Source of the DNA: SIG480 sp045636865
Lineage (GTDB): Bacteria > Bacillota > Clostridia > Oscillospirales > JAAYXM01
Assembly: GCA_045636865.1 (NCBI GenBank)
Contig: JAZTYJ010000017.1
Span: forward strand, 1 to 64,000
Reading direction: 5' to 3'
DNA length: 64,000 nucleotides
In this document: in pieces, positions 9,181 to 16,405 of the stretch
Layout: each line of letters begins with the position of its first letter
Numbering within the stretch: position 1 is the first letter of the stretch
The notes under the pieces: model-generated
Seen by the model: the letters and a program-made list of their open reading frames with translations, nothing else
The model's database searches: none
Told to the model about the DNA's origin: nothing
Position numbers and translations under genes: made by a program

Positions 9181-9269
9181 TGGCGGAAGCGGTGGGATTC
9201 GAACCCACGGACGGTTGCCCGTCAACTGATTTCGAGTCAGTCCCGTTATGACCACTTCGATACGCTTCC
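9181..9269 (-). tRNA. tRNA-Ser(CGA)
   Basis: 89 nt including an encoded CCA (complement of TGG at 9181-9183). Acceptor arms GGAAGCG and CGCTTCC pair fully. The anticodon arm ACTGA-CTCGAAA-TCAGT gives anticodon CGA, reading UCG serine codons. The long variable arm (GACGG…CCGTC) is that of a class II serine tRNA, and GGTTCGAATCC is the T loop. Part of its 5' half is repeated at 9328-9462. Confidence 0.97.
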
Positions 9270-9462
9270 ATATATAAGTTAAACTCCCGTGAGAGTAAAA
9301 CATTTATTAAATTATATATAACGGGACGTCCCGTTATGTCCTGTTGCGGTGCCCGACGACTCGGCTCACATAAGCCTCGCTTGTCGACCGCTGCCACTCC
9401 TTATCGCTCGCTTGAACTGCCACAGGCAGCGCTCGCGACCGTCCCCACTTCGATACGCTTCC
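9252..9462. repeat. 18-bp direct repeats (9252-9269 and 9445-9462)
   Basis: CCACTTCGATACGCTTCC occurs exactly twice, once as the 5' end of tRNA-Ser and once 193 bases away, bounding a 175-base segment. The arrangement is like a target duplication, or the two att halves left by an element that restores the tRNA end. No integrase is present. Confidence 0.75.
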
Positions 9463-9476
9463 GTGTATTATCAACA
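9318..9476 (-). ncRNA. Interrupted partial tRNA-Ser 5' copy, possible small RNA
   Basis: On the minus strand, bases 9462-9445 repeat exactly the first 18 bases of the tRNA-Ser gene. After a 106-base GC-rich insert (9444-9339) the tRNA sequence resumes for 11 bases (9338-9328, CATAACGGGAC) and then turns into its own inverted repeat, making the perfect palindrome ATAACGGGACGTCCCGTTAT at 9318-9337, followed by an AT run. A consensus promoter sits upstream (9483-9511). The insert is rich in short inverted repeats such as CTGCCACAGGCAG. It cannot be a working tRNA because the anticodon and 3' half are absent. A transcribed tRNA-derived RNA, or a decayed duplicate carrying a small repeat, are both possible. 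Confidence 0.45.
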
Positions 9477-9482
9477 AAAGAT

Positions 9483-9511
9483 ATTATACAATAAAAAAAT
9501 AAATTTTTCAA
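9483..9511 (-). promoter_or_regulatory. Sigma70 promoter pointing at the tRNA-Ser fragment
   Basis: On the minus strand TTGAAA (9511-9506), a 17-base AT-only-like spacer and TATAAT (9488-9483). Transcription would start close to 9476 and enter the partial tRNA copy, then tRNA-Ser itself if not stopped. Confidence 0.7.
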
Positions 9512-9544
9512 CTGAAAAAATAATTTTATTCACGGCAAAAAGTA

Positions 9545-9573
9545 TTGACAAAGAATTAAAAAGAAAGTAAACT
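9545..9573 (+). promoter_or_regulatory. Promoter of the tandem glycosidase-like operon
   Basis: Consensus TTGACA at 9545-9550, a 17-base spacer and TAAACT at 9568-9573, 55 bases before the ATG at 9628. Confidence 0.7.
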
Positions 9574-9586
9574 TGTAACCAAGTAG

Positions 9587-9598
9587 TAAAACGTTTTA
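9587..9598. promoter_or_regulatory. LacI-family-type operator
   Basis: The perfect palindrome TAAAACGTTTTA has the central CG that LacI/GalR/CcpA regulators use. It lies between the promoter (9545-9573) and the ribosome site AAAGGAT (9611-9617), where a bound repressor would block transcription. The regulator gene is not in the window. Confidence 0.5.
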
Positions 9599-9627
9599 TC
9601 TGATGTATTAAAAGGATAGTGAATACT

Positions 9628-11370
9628 ATGAAATTTTTCCATGTTTATAACGAAGAATGCTATAAAGGTCTTGAGAAAAACGGACTTCTGAACAAAGACA
9701 CCGCATTTAAGATACAGAACGTTTTTTCAGTTCCGCATGAGCGCCAGTTTAATAATATCGCGGCTATCGGCGGCGAACTTCATCGCATGATAAAGGAAAA
9801 TAAAATTCCGTTCTATGCAGACCGAATCGCAGGCGGAGTTACATATTACAAGTATGAATACGACAAGAGACTTATCCACGAATACGAAGACATCCTCGGT
9901 GAGTGGTTTTTAGGATTCCAGCTTCACGAGAGTGCATCAAACCGAAAAGATTGCGACTGGGCATATCTCCTGAAGACTATGGGTTCAAAAGGTCCGTATG
10001 ATTTAGCGGAGATGGACAAAAAGTTAAAGAGCACATATGCAATAACTCCGTACGGCGAGGTTTTGCACGCGCTCTCGCAGGGCTCAATCGAAGAGTTTTC
10101 AAAACTTAAATTCCCCGAAACTTATGAGGAATTTTACGGCGAAATCCGTGAAATGTATAAACTCCGTATGGCAGAAACGAACGGCAACATCCTCCCGTGT
10201 GACAGCTATTATGTCATGACAAAGCTTCAGGACGAGCTTGGAATGAAGTCGTTTATGCCGGAGGTCGGCGCGCAGATTCCGGGTATGAGAGAGCAGGTTG
10301 CAATTGCGCGAGGCATCGCGAAGGCATCGGGTAAGACATGGGGAACGTATTACGAGTGCTGGGGTCCTGCATTCAATGAAAAAGGCGAAATATATGTAAC
10401 GATGCCGTGCTACAACTCCGACCCGATAAACGAATGGTATCTCAAGCAGGAAAATCACTGCGACGACTTTTCAAACTACGGCACACAAGGCGGAAGCTCA
10501 CGTCTTTTACAGAACAGAATTTACTATCACGCACTTATGAGCGGTGCAGACTACTTCTCCGAAGAGTGGGGCCTCAACTGTAGCTACCACGATATGAAGG
10601 ACTTTGAGCTTTCACCGTACGGTGAGACGAAAAAGGCATTTATAAACGATGCGCTTAAATTACAGGGAGTGGAAGCGGAAACACCGTTTGCTCTCGTTCT
10701 TCCGGAAAAGTTTGGCGCATATGAGATTCATAACGTTTTTGAAGATGCAATCAGGGAAGATAAGAGCTTCAAGTATATGGGATACACTCTCTCTGCAGAA
10801 GATGAAAAATACTTAAAGCATATAGAGCAGGTGCGCGATCTTATTTTCGCATCAAGCGAAAACAAATTTAACAGCGGCAACGAAGGTCACGTTATCAGAA
10901 ACTCACGTTTCGGTGATATGTTCGATATCGTCTACGAGGACACAAATCCCGAGGCACTTAAAAAATACAGATACCTTATCGACACAACACCCGACAGCAT
11001 TTTTGCAAAGGCAAATCCGCAGCTCAAGGTTCTCAAGAGCTCGGATATCGGCTGGCTTGAAACAGAGCTAACACGTCTTGTGAAGGAGACTATGCCTGTC
11101 TGTGTTGACGGTCTCTGCTGGCTCGTTTCAACAGATAAGGGAGGCAAGCGCTATCTCTCGATCTTCAACAATGACGGAAATGAGCGCTCTAATGCTTACG
11201 GTGATAAGATTGACAACGCGTTTGACCGCACGGTGAACGTAAGCTTTAAGAAGGCGGCTGACATTAAAGTTATAAAGGAAGGCAACTTTCCGTCAGAAAT
11301 CTTAAGAGTTGATGATAATACATATTCAATAAAAGTTCCTGCAACCGCATTTATTATTCTTGAGTTTTAA
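9628..11370 (+). CDS. Glycosidase-like protein of unknown family, copy 1
   Basis: 581 residues from ATG at 9628. The in-frame GTG at 9619 touches the ribosome site, and the paralogue downstream starts at the equivalent ATG. There is no signal peptide. Aromatic- and acid-rich strands such as WFLGFQLHES (residues ~90), LPCDSYYVM (~190), TWGTYYECW (~245) and SGADYFSEEWGLN (~310) look like the beta-strand ends of a TIM-barrel glycoside hydrolase, with the Glu in YYEC and the EE in SEEW as candidate catalytic residues. The C-terminal 100 residues look like a beta-sandwich. I cannot assign a GH family. It is followed after 14 bases by a close paralogue and lies under a LacI-type operator. Confidence 0.7.
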   Translation: MKFFHVYNEECYKGLEKNGLLNKDTAFKIQNVFSVPHERQFNNIAAIGGELHRMIKENKIPFYADRIAGGVTYYKYEYDKRLIHEYEDILGEWFLGFQLHESASNRKDCDWAYLLKTMGSKGPYDLAEMDKKLKSTYAITPYGEVLHALSQGSIEEFSKLKFPETYEEFYGEIREMYKLRMAETNGNILPCDSYYVMTKLQDELGMKSFMPEVGAQIPGMREQVAIARGIAKASGKTWGTYYECWGPAFNEKGEIYVTMPCYNSDPINEWYLKQENHCDDFSNYGTQGGSSRLLQNRIYYHALMSGADYFSEEWGLNCSYHDMKDFELSPYGETKKAFINDALKLQGVEAETPFALVLPEKFGAYEIHNVFEDAIREDKSFKYMGYTLSAEDEKYLKHIEQVRDLIFASSENKFNSGNEGHVIRNSRFGDMFDIVYEDTNPEALKKYRYLIDTTPDSIFAKANPQLKVLKSSDIGWLETELTRLVKETMPVCVDGLCWLVSTDKGGKRYLSIFNNDGNERSNAYGDKIDNAFDRTVNVSFKKAADIKVIKEGNFPSEILRVDDNTYSIKVPATAFIILEF

Positions 11371-11384
11371 AGGAGAAGAGAATT

Positions 11385-13124
11385 ATGAGATTTTTCCATG
11401 TTTACAACGAAGAATGCTACAAAGGGCTTGAGAAAAACGGTCTTTTGAACAAAGATACAGCGTTTAAGGTTCAGAACGTTTTTACCGTTCCGCATGAGCG
11501 CCAGTTTAACAACATCGCGGCTATCGGCGGCGAACTTCATCGCATGATAAAGGAAAACAAGATTCCGTTCTATGCAGACCGAATCGCAGGCGGAATTACG
11601 TATTACAAGTATGAATACGACAAGAAGCTCATTCACGAGTACGAAGACATCCTCGGCGAATGGTTTTTAGGATTCCAGCTTCACGAGAGCGCATCAAATC
11701 GCAGAAATTCTGACTGGGAAACTCTCCTCAAAAAAATCGGAAAGGGTCCGTATGACGTCAAGGAGCTTGATGAAAAGCTCAAGAGCACATATGCAATAAC
11801 TCCGTACGGTGAGGTTTTGCACACACTTTCACAGGGATCGATTGAAGAATATTCAAAAATTCGCTTCCCTGAAACTTATGAGGAGTTTTATGAGGATGTC
11901 CGCAATATGTTCCAAACTCGTATGGACTTTACTGAAAACCACATCCTCCCGTGCGACAGCTATTATGTTATGACAAAGCTTCAGGACGAGCTCGGAATGA
12001 GGTCGTTTATGCCTGAAGTCGGCGCACAGATTCCCTGTATGCGCGACCAGGTTGCCGTTGCGCGCGGTATTGCGAAGGCATCGGGCAAGACCTGGGGAAC
12101 ATACTACGAGTGCTGGATTCCGTCATACACGGAAAGCGGCGAGAAGATTTACACTATGCCGTGCTTTAACTCCGACCCGATAAACGAGTGGTATATGTCG
12201 CAGGAGAATCATTGTGACGACTTCACGACGTTCGGAGAAAACGGAGGAAGCTCGCGCCTTCTCCAGAACAGAATTTACTATCACGCACTTATGAGCGGTG
12301 CAGACTACTTCTCTGAAGAGTGGGGACTCAACTGCAGCTACTATGATATGAAGGACTTTGAGCTTTCGCCGTACGGTGAGACGAAAAAGGCGTTTATAAA
12401 CGATGCGCTTAAATTGCAGGGAGTGAAGGCGGAGGTTCCGTTTGCACTCGTTTTACCGAAGAAGTTTGCAACACTTGAAATCCGCGACATCTTCGAAGAG
12501 GTTGTTCAGGAAGACAAGAGCTTTAAATATATGGGATATAACCTCTCTGCAGAGGATGAGAAGTACTTGAAGCACATTAACCGCGTCCGCGACCTTATCT
12601 TTGCATCAGACGAGGAAAAATACGGCAACGAAGCTCACGTTATCAAAAACTCCCGCTTTGGCGACGTATTTGATATCGTTTACGAGGACACAGACCCGAA
12701 GGCACTTGAGAAGTATGCATATCTCATTGATGCAACTCCCGACAGCAAATTTGCAAAGGAAAGCAGAAATATCGGATACAGAGTGCTTGAGAGCACGGAT
12801 ATCGGCTGGCTTGAAACAGAGCTTTCTCGTCTTGTGAAGGAAACAATGCCTGTTTACGTTGACGGTCTCTGCTGGCTCGTTTCAACAGATGAGGGTGGCA
12901 AGCGTTACCTCTCAATCTTTAATAACGACGGCAATATGCGCTCAATCGCAAAGGGAAATGAGATAAATAACGACTACGACAAGGTTGTAAACGTAAGCTT
13001 TAAGAGTGCAGCTGATATAAAGGTTATAAAAGAGGGTAACTTCCCGTCTGAAATCTCAAGAGTTGATGATAAAACATACGCAATAAAGGTTCCTGCAACC
13101 GCATTTATTATTCTTGAGTTTTAA
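11385..13124 (+). CDS. Glycosidase-like protein of unknown family, copy 2
   Basis: 579 residues from ATG at 11385, with an AGGAGA site. It aligns end to end with the preceding gene: long runs are identical, and by eye roughly three quarters of residues or more agree, with nucleotide identity also high in the first 300 bases and in the SGADYFSEEW region. This points to tandem duplication with later divergence. Differences gather around residues 115-125, 165-185, 245-290 (WGPAFNEKG against WIPSYTESG) and 355-370, which may shape substrate choice. All the candidate acidic residues of copy 1 are kept, so both are probably active. Function as for copy 1: likely intracellular glycosidase, family unknown. 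Confidence 0.7.
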   Translation: MRFFHVYNEECYKGLEKNGLLNKDTAFKVQNVFTVPHERQFNNIAAIGGELHRMIKENKIPFYADRIAGGITYYKYEYDKKLIHEYEDILGEWFLGFQLHESASNRRNSDWETLLKKIGKGPYDVKELDEKLKSTYAITPYGEVLHTLSQGSIEEYSKIRFPETYEEFYEDVRNMFQTRMDFTENHILPCDSYYVMTKLQDELGMRSFMPEVGAQIPCMRDQVAVARGIAKASGKTWGTYYECWIPSYTESGEKIYTMPCFNSDPINEWYMSQENHCDDFTTFGENGGSSRLLQNRIYYHALMSGADYFSEEWGLNCSYYDMKDFELSPYGETKKAFINDALKLQGVKAEVPFALVLPKKFATLEIRDIFEEVVQEDKSFKYMGYNLSAEDEKYLKHINRVRDLIFASDEEKYGNEAHVIKNSRFGDVFDIVYEDTDPKALEKYAYLIDATPDSKFAKESRNIGYRVLESTDIGWLETELSRLVKETMPVYVDGLCWLVSTDEGGKRYLSIFNNDGNMRSIAKGNEINNDYDKVVNVSFKSAADIKVIKEGNFPSEISRVDDKTYAIKVPATAFIILEF

Positions 13125-13136
13125 GAGGTATTTAAA

Positions 13137-14081
13137 ATGAACGAGATTCTCTACGATGAAAAGACGCTGATGCACGGCAGATACCCTGAAATAAGGAAGC
13201 TCGGCGTGTGCGGAATAAACGGCGAGATGACTCCGTTTGTCTGGAAAGGTCGCCTTATGCGCATGGAACTTATGGATCCGAGCTTTGGTACGAAGATTGA
13301 TATGGAAACTCAAGGCGCTGCGATTCGAGATGTTGAGACAGGTGAAATCGTTTCGCCAATCGTAGCAAATGATCTCTATTTTCATTCTGCTTATGTAGAG
13401 GATGAAACCCTTTATATTCTCGGTGTCAAGAGAATGAGCCGCGACACCATCCGCATTTATGAAACAACAGACCTCATAAATTGGAAGGATCGCGATCTTT
13501 TAACAAATCCGGGTTGGACGTATTTCAACACAGGACTTACAAAAGGTCCTGACGGCTATGCGATTATAATTGAGGCAGGCGAGCCTGAAAAACATGTAGA
13601 AGATGCGAAGGGATTTACTCACTTTTTTGCAACAAGCCCTGATATGAAGACATGGACACACCTTGACCCGACGCGTTATTCACTTCCGACTGACCGTTAT
13701 CAGGGCGGGCCGTGGCTTCGCTATTCCGACGGATGGTACTATGCATTTGCTGTAGAATGGCTTCCGGGAAGAATTTTCACGAATTACATCTTCCGAACAA
13801 AAGATTTTGAAAATTGGTATACAGGAAACTATAATCCTGTGCTTATGCCGTCAAACGAAGATAAAATTATATCACCGCGCGGAAAGGCACTTCTCGATGA
13901 CGCTACGCTTAACCGTATAGAGACTGCATATAATATTAACAACAGCGATATTGACATGTGCGATTGGAACGGAAAGGTCTATATCAATTATCTTTGCGGA
14001 AATCAGCTGTGCTTCTATTGGATGTGTGAGGCTGAGGCTGATGGTACGGTTGCAGATTTCTTAAAATCATTTTTTGAATAA
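13137..14081 (+). CDS. Five-bladed beta-propeller protein, GH43/GH32-like
   Basis: 314 residues from ATG at 13137, with GAGGT upstream, 12 bases after the previous gene. Repeated blade-like units carry phrases typical of clan GH-F/GH-J propellers: IYETTDLINWKDRD (~ residue 110), FATSPDMKTWTHLD (~165), GGPWLRYSDGWYYAFAVEW (~190) and FRTKDFENWY (~225). WKDRD and EW contain acids where catalytic residues would sit, but I cannot map a full triad. There is no secretion signal. It closes the operon with the two tandem proteins, so it probably handles the same glycan; a phosphorylase or non-catalytic lectin role is also possible. Confidence 0.65.
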   Translation: MNEILYDEKTLMHGRYPEIRKLGVCGINGEMTPFVWKGRLMRMELMDPSFGTKIDMETQGAAIRDVETGEIVSPIVANDLYFHSAYVEDETLYILGVKRMSRDTIRIYETTDLINWKDRDLLTNPGWTYFNTGLTKGPDGYAIIIEAGEPEKHVEDAKGFTHFFATSPDMKTWTHLDPTRYSLPTDRYQGGPWLRYSDGWYYAFAVEWLPGRIFTNYIFRTKDFENWYTGNYNPVLMPSNEDKIISPRGKALLDDATLNRIETAYNINNSDIDMCDWNGKVYINYLCGNQLCFYWMCEAEADGTVADFLKSFFE

Positions 14082-14086
14082 AATTT

Positions 14087-14118
14087 ACAGAGTCGTCATA
14101 TTTGACGGCTCTGTTTTT
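14087..14118 (+). terminator. Terminator of the tandem glycosidase-like operon
   Basis: 12-pair stem ACAGAGTCGTCA/TGACGGCTCTGT with one G-U pair, loop TATT and a following T run. Confidence 0.9.
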
Positions 14119-14119
14119 C

Positions 14120-14148
14120 TTGAAAAACAGTTTTGATGGTGGTATAAT
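14120..14148 (+). promoter_or_regulatory. Promoter of the NagD-like gene
   Basis: TTGAAA at 14120-14125, a 17-base spacer and consensus TATAAT at 14143-14148, directly after the preceding terminator. Confidence 0.8.
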
Positions 14149-14196
14149 TGGCTTGAAAGTTAATTTGATTAATTTCTTTTATGAAAGGAAAAATAT

Positions 14197-14982
14197 ATGG
14201 AAAAATTACTCAACAAAGCAGGCTTTATCTGCGATATGGATGGTGTTATCTACCACGGAAACCGTCTCCTGCCCGGTGCAAAGGAGTTTCTCGACTGGCT
14301 CAAGAAAAACGATAAGCACTATCTCTTCCTCACAAACTCGGGAAAGTATACCCCGAAAGAGCTTCAGCAGAAGCTGAAAAGACTCGGTCTTGATGTTGAT
14401 GAGTCGCATTTTTACACAAGTGCACTTGCAACTGCACATTTTCTCGACAGTCAGGCACCGGGATGCAGTGCATACGTTATGGGTGAACACGGCATTATGA
14501 ACGCGCTCTTTGACAAGGGCATTACATACAACGACGTTGACCCCGACTATGTCGTTGTCGGCGAGCCGAGCGGTTATAACCCCGATATGATTGCAAAGGC
14601 CGTAAGGCTCATTGAAAAGGGCGCAAAGCTCATCGGCACAAACTATGACCTCACAGGTCCGACGGAGGAGGGAATAGTTCCTGCCTGCCGCGCATTTCTT
14701 GCTCCAATTGAGGTTATCACGGGACGTCAGGCATACTATGTCGGAAAGCCGAATCCGCTTATGATGAGAACAGGTCTCAAGCTTCTCGGTGTTCACTCGG
14801 CAGAGGCGGCAATAGTAGGCGACAGAATGGATACCGACATCGTTGCCGGCATTGAGACGGGTATCGACACCGTGCTCGTGCTCTCGGGAGTAACTACTAT
14901 GGAGGAATGCGAAAAGTTCCCGTACCGTCCGCGAATTATCTTAAATGGAGTGGGGGATATCCCTGCCGCCGCAAATAAGTAA
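14197..14982 (+). CDS. HAD-superfamily IIA sugar phosphatase, NagD/AraL-like
   Basis: 261 residues from ATG at 14197 with GAAAGGA upstream. HAD motif I is CDMDGVIY near residue 13, where the aspartates are the nucleophile and the acid. Motif II is FLTNSGKYTP near residue 47. Motif III/IV are the lysine of VGKPNP near residue 188 and VGDRMDTDI near residue 207. The C2B cap between motifs II and III fits the NagD/AraL/PGP group, which hydrolyses small sugar phosphates and nucleotides. It is monocistronic, with its own promoter and terminator. Confidence 0.9.
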   Translation: MEKLLNKAGFICDMDGVIYHGNRLLPGAKEFLDWLKKNDKHYLFLTNSGKYTPKELQQKLKRLGLDVDESHFYTSALATAHFLDSQAPGCSAYVMGEHGIMNALFDKGITYNDVDPDYVVVGEPSGYNPDMIAKAVRLIEKGAKLIGTNYDLTGPTEEGIVPACRAFLAPIEVITGRQAYYVGKPNPLMMRTGLKLLGVHSAEAAIVGDRMDTDIVAGIETGIDTVLVLSGVTTMEECEKFPYRPRIILNGVGDIPAAANK

Positions 14983-14984
14983 AC

Positions 14985-15016
14985 AAAACGACACAGCATA
15001 TGCTGTGTCGTTTTTT
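14985..15016 (+). terminator. Terminator of the NagD-like gene
   Basis: AAAACGACACAGCA and TGCTGTGTCGTTTT pair perfectly around a central TATA and are followed by more T. Confidence 0.9.
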
Positions 15017-15080
15017 CATCATAATAAATAAAAGCACCTTCTTCTATCGGTATCATATCATAATTTGTTGTGTTTTTTAA

Positions 15081-15246
15081 TGATATATCGCTGCGCGATA
15101 TGATATTCGGCGCTGCCGCATAATATATTTGCGATGCAAATATGATATAACATCCGTTCCTTCATATGCCGAAGGCGTATATCATCGCTCGAAGAGCGAT
15201 ATCATATTGAAGATATATCACCCGTTCCGCAAGGAACGGATATCAT
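15081..15246. repeat. Array of short hairpins joined by ATATCA-like linkers
   Basis: Six or so different small inverted repeats follow each other: ATCGC-TGC-GCGAT (about 15086-15098), GGCGCTGCC (15109-15118), ATTTGC-GAT-GCAAAT (15126-15141), ATGCC-GAA-GGCGT (15165-15179), ATCGCTC-GAA-GAGCGAT (15184-15200) and CCGTTCC-GCAA-GGAACGG (15223-15240). The linkers are variants of ATATCATAT. The stems differ in sequence but share design. There is no ORF here. Together with the flanking terminators this fills the gene-free stretch 14983-15290. Confidence 0.75.
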
Positions 15247-15247
15247 T

Positions 15248-15289
15248 GAAAGAGGTCACCTTTGTCCGTAGACAAAAGTGACCTCTTTC
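15248..15289 (-). terminator. Strong hairpin downstream of tRNA-Leu
   Basis: 19-pair stem with one mismatch (GAAAGAGGTCAC…GTGACCTCTTTC) around the loop at 15267-15270, immediately 3' of the tRNA-Leu on the minus strand. The T run is short, so it may work as a 3' processing barrier as much as a terminator. Confidence 0.65.
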
Positions 15290-15290
15290 G

Positions 15291-15373
15291 TGGTGCGGGC
15301 GGTGGGACTTGAACCCACACGTCGAAGACACTGGCTCCTAAGACCAGCGCGTCTGCCATTCCGCCACGCCCGC
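15291..15373 (-). tRNA. tRNA-Leu(TAG)
   Basis: 83 nt with encoded CCA (complement of TGG at 15291-15293). Acceptor arms GCGGGCG/CGCCCGC pair fully. The anticodon arm CTGGT-CTTAGGA-GCCAG gives TAG, reading CUA/CUN leucine codons, and GGTTCAAGTCC is the T loop. It follows recR by 23 bases, so it may share its transcript. Confidence 0.97.
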
Positions 15374-15396
15374 GGGATATTAATAATGCAGAATTA

Positions 15397-15996
15397 TTAC
15401 ATTGTTCTTCTGCCTTCAAGAGCGCGAACGAGAGTCATCTCGTCTGCATATTCAAGGTGTCCGCCGACGGGGATACCGTAGGCAAGTCGTGTTATCGTGA
15501 TGCCAAACGGTGAGAGCAGTCGGGAGATATACATCGCCGTAGCTTCACCCTCTGTATCGGGGTTTGTTGCGAGGATAACCTCGCGGACTTTTCCTTCTGC
15601 AACCCGCGCGCAGAGTTCTTTTATCCTGACATCATCGGGACCGATGCCGTTCATCGGAGAGATGCAACCGTGAAGAACGTGATAAAGACCATTATATTCG
15701 CGCGTCTTTTCGATAGCCGCAACGTCTTTCGGGTCGGAAACCACGCATATCGTCTCGTTGTCTCTCGCTTCATCTTCGCAGATGGAGCAGATGTCAGAAT
15801 CGGTCATATTCTGGCACACGGAGCAGAACTTGACTTTCTTTTTTGCTTCGATAATCGCGTTTGCAAAGCCGTTTGCCTCATCCTCGGGAAGAGCGAGAAC
15901 GAAAAATGCAAGACGCTGTGCTGTTTTTCTGCCGATTCCGGGAAGCTTCTGGAATTGCTCTATTAAGTTTTCCACGGGTGCTGTAAAAAAGCGCAT
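15397..15996 (-). CDS. recR: Recombination mediator RecR
   Basis: 199 residues, the normal RecR length. It forms a clamp with RecO that loads RecA at gaps during recombinational repair. The helix-hairpin-helix LPGIGRKTAQRLAF is at residues 18-31, the four-cysteine zinc finger CSVC…CSIC at about 57-72, and the Toprim acidic strand ICVVSDPKDVAAIE near residue 82. The C-terminal Walker-B-like ATNPDTEGEAT is near residue 142. The dnaX-ybaB-recR order is the classical one, which supports the call. Confidence 0.97.
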   Translation of the reverse strand: MRFFTAPVENLIEQFQKLPGIGRKTAQRLAFFVLALPEDEANGFANAIIEAKKKVKFCSVCQNMTDSDICSICEDEARDNETICVVSDPKDVAAIEKTREYNGLYHVLHGCISPMNGIGPDDVRIKELCARVAEGKVREVILATNPDTEGEATAMYISRLLSPFGITITRLAYGIPVGGHLEYADEMTLVRALEGRRTM

Positions 15997-16029
15997 CTCA
16001 AAGCCTCCTTGTCGCAGATTGTGTGAAAT

Positions 16030-16365
16030 TTAGAAAAGTCCCGGGATGTTCATTCCGCCAGTAATTTTCTTCATATTTTCGCTTGCGGCAGTTTCTGCCT
16101 TGTTCATAGCCTCGGAGATAGCCGCAACGATGAGGTCTTCAAGCATTTCGACATCGTCAGGGTCAACTGCTTCGGGCTGAATCTTTATTGACGTAACTCT
16201 GTTCTTGCCGCTTACTGTTGCCTCGACAACACCGCCGCCTGCAGATGCAGTATAGCTCTGTTCTTCAAGCTCCTGCTGCATGCGGAGCATATCCTGCTGC
16301 ATCTTCTGAGCCTGCTTTATCATATTCATATTTATTCCGCCACCGGGAAATCCGCCTTTTGCCAT
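16030..16365 (-). CDS. YbaB/EbfC nucleoid-associated protein
   Basis: 111 residues, the usual length. A Met/Gln-rich N-terminal helix (MIKQAQKMQQDMLRMQQELEE, read in pieces) leads into the short beta core with GGGVVEATVSGKNRVTSIKI and the C-terminal helices of the EbfC dimer fold, which binds DNA without strong sequence preference. It lies between dnaX and recR, as in most bacteria. Confidence 0.95.
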   Translation of the reverse strand: MAKGGFPGGGINMNMIKQAQKMQQDMLRMQQELEEQSYTASAGGGVVEATVSGKNRVTSIKIQPEAVDPDDVEMLEDLIVAAISEAMNKAETAASENMKKITGGMNIPGLF

Positions 16366-16405
16366 AACTTTTATGAGCGTCGCGCCTTATGCGACACCTG
16401 CCTCC

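Noticed and set aside
8732..9397. A 221-codon minus-strand frame running from upstream of tRNA-Ser to 8732
   Set aside because: It reads straight through the tRNA-Ser gene and its terminator, giving the GSNPTASA-type translation common to tRNA genes. Only the part below about 9136 looks like protein.
9252..9462. A complete integrative element bounded by the 18-bp repeats
   Set aside because: Only 175 bases lie between the repeats, with no integrase or other gene, so at most a remnant or a non-autonomous unit can be claimed.
9349..9570. A 73-codon + strand frame over the tRNA fragment and its promoter
   Set aside because: No ribosome site; it overlaps the structured insert and the AT-rich promoter, and its composition is not protein-like.
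15081..15246. CRISPR array
   Set aside because: The units are hairpins of different sequence, with no constant repeat, no regular spacer length and no cas genes.
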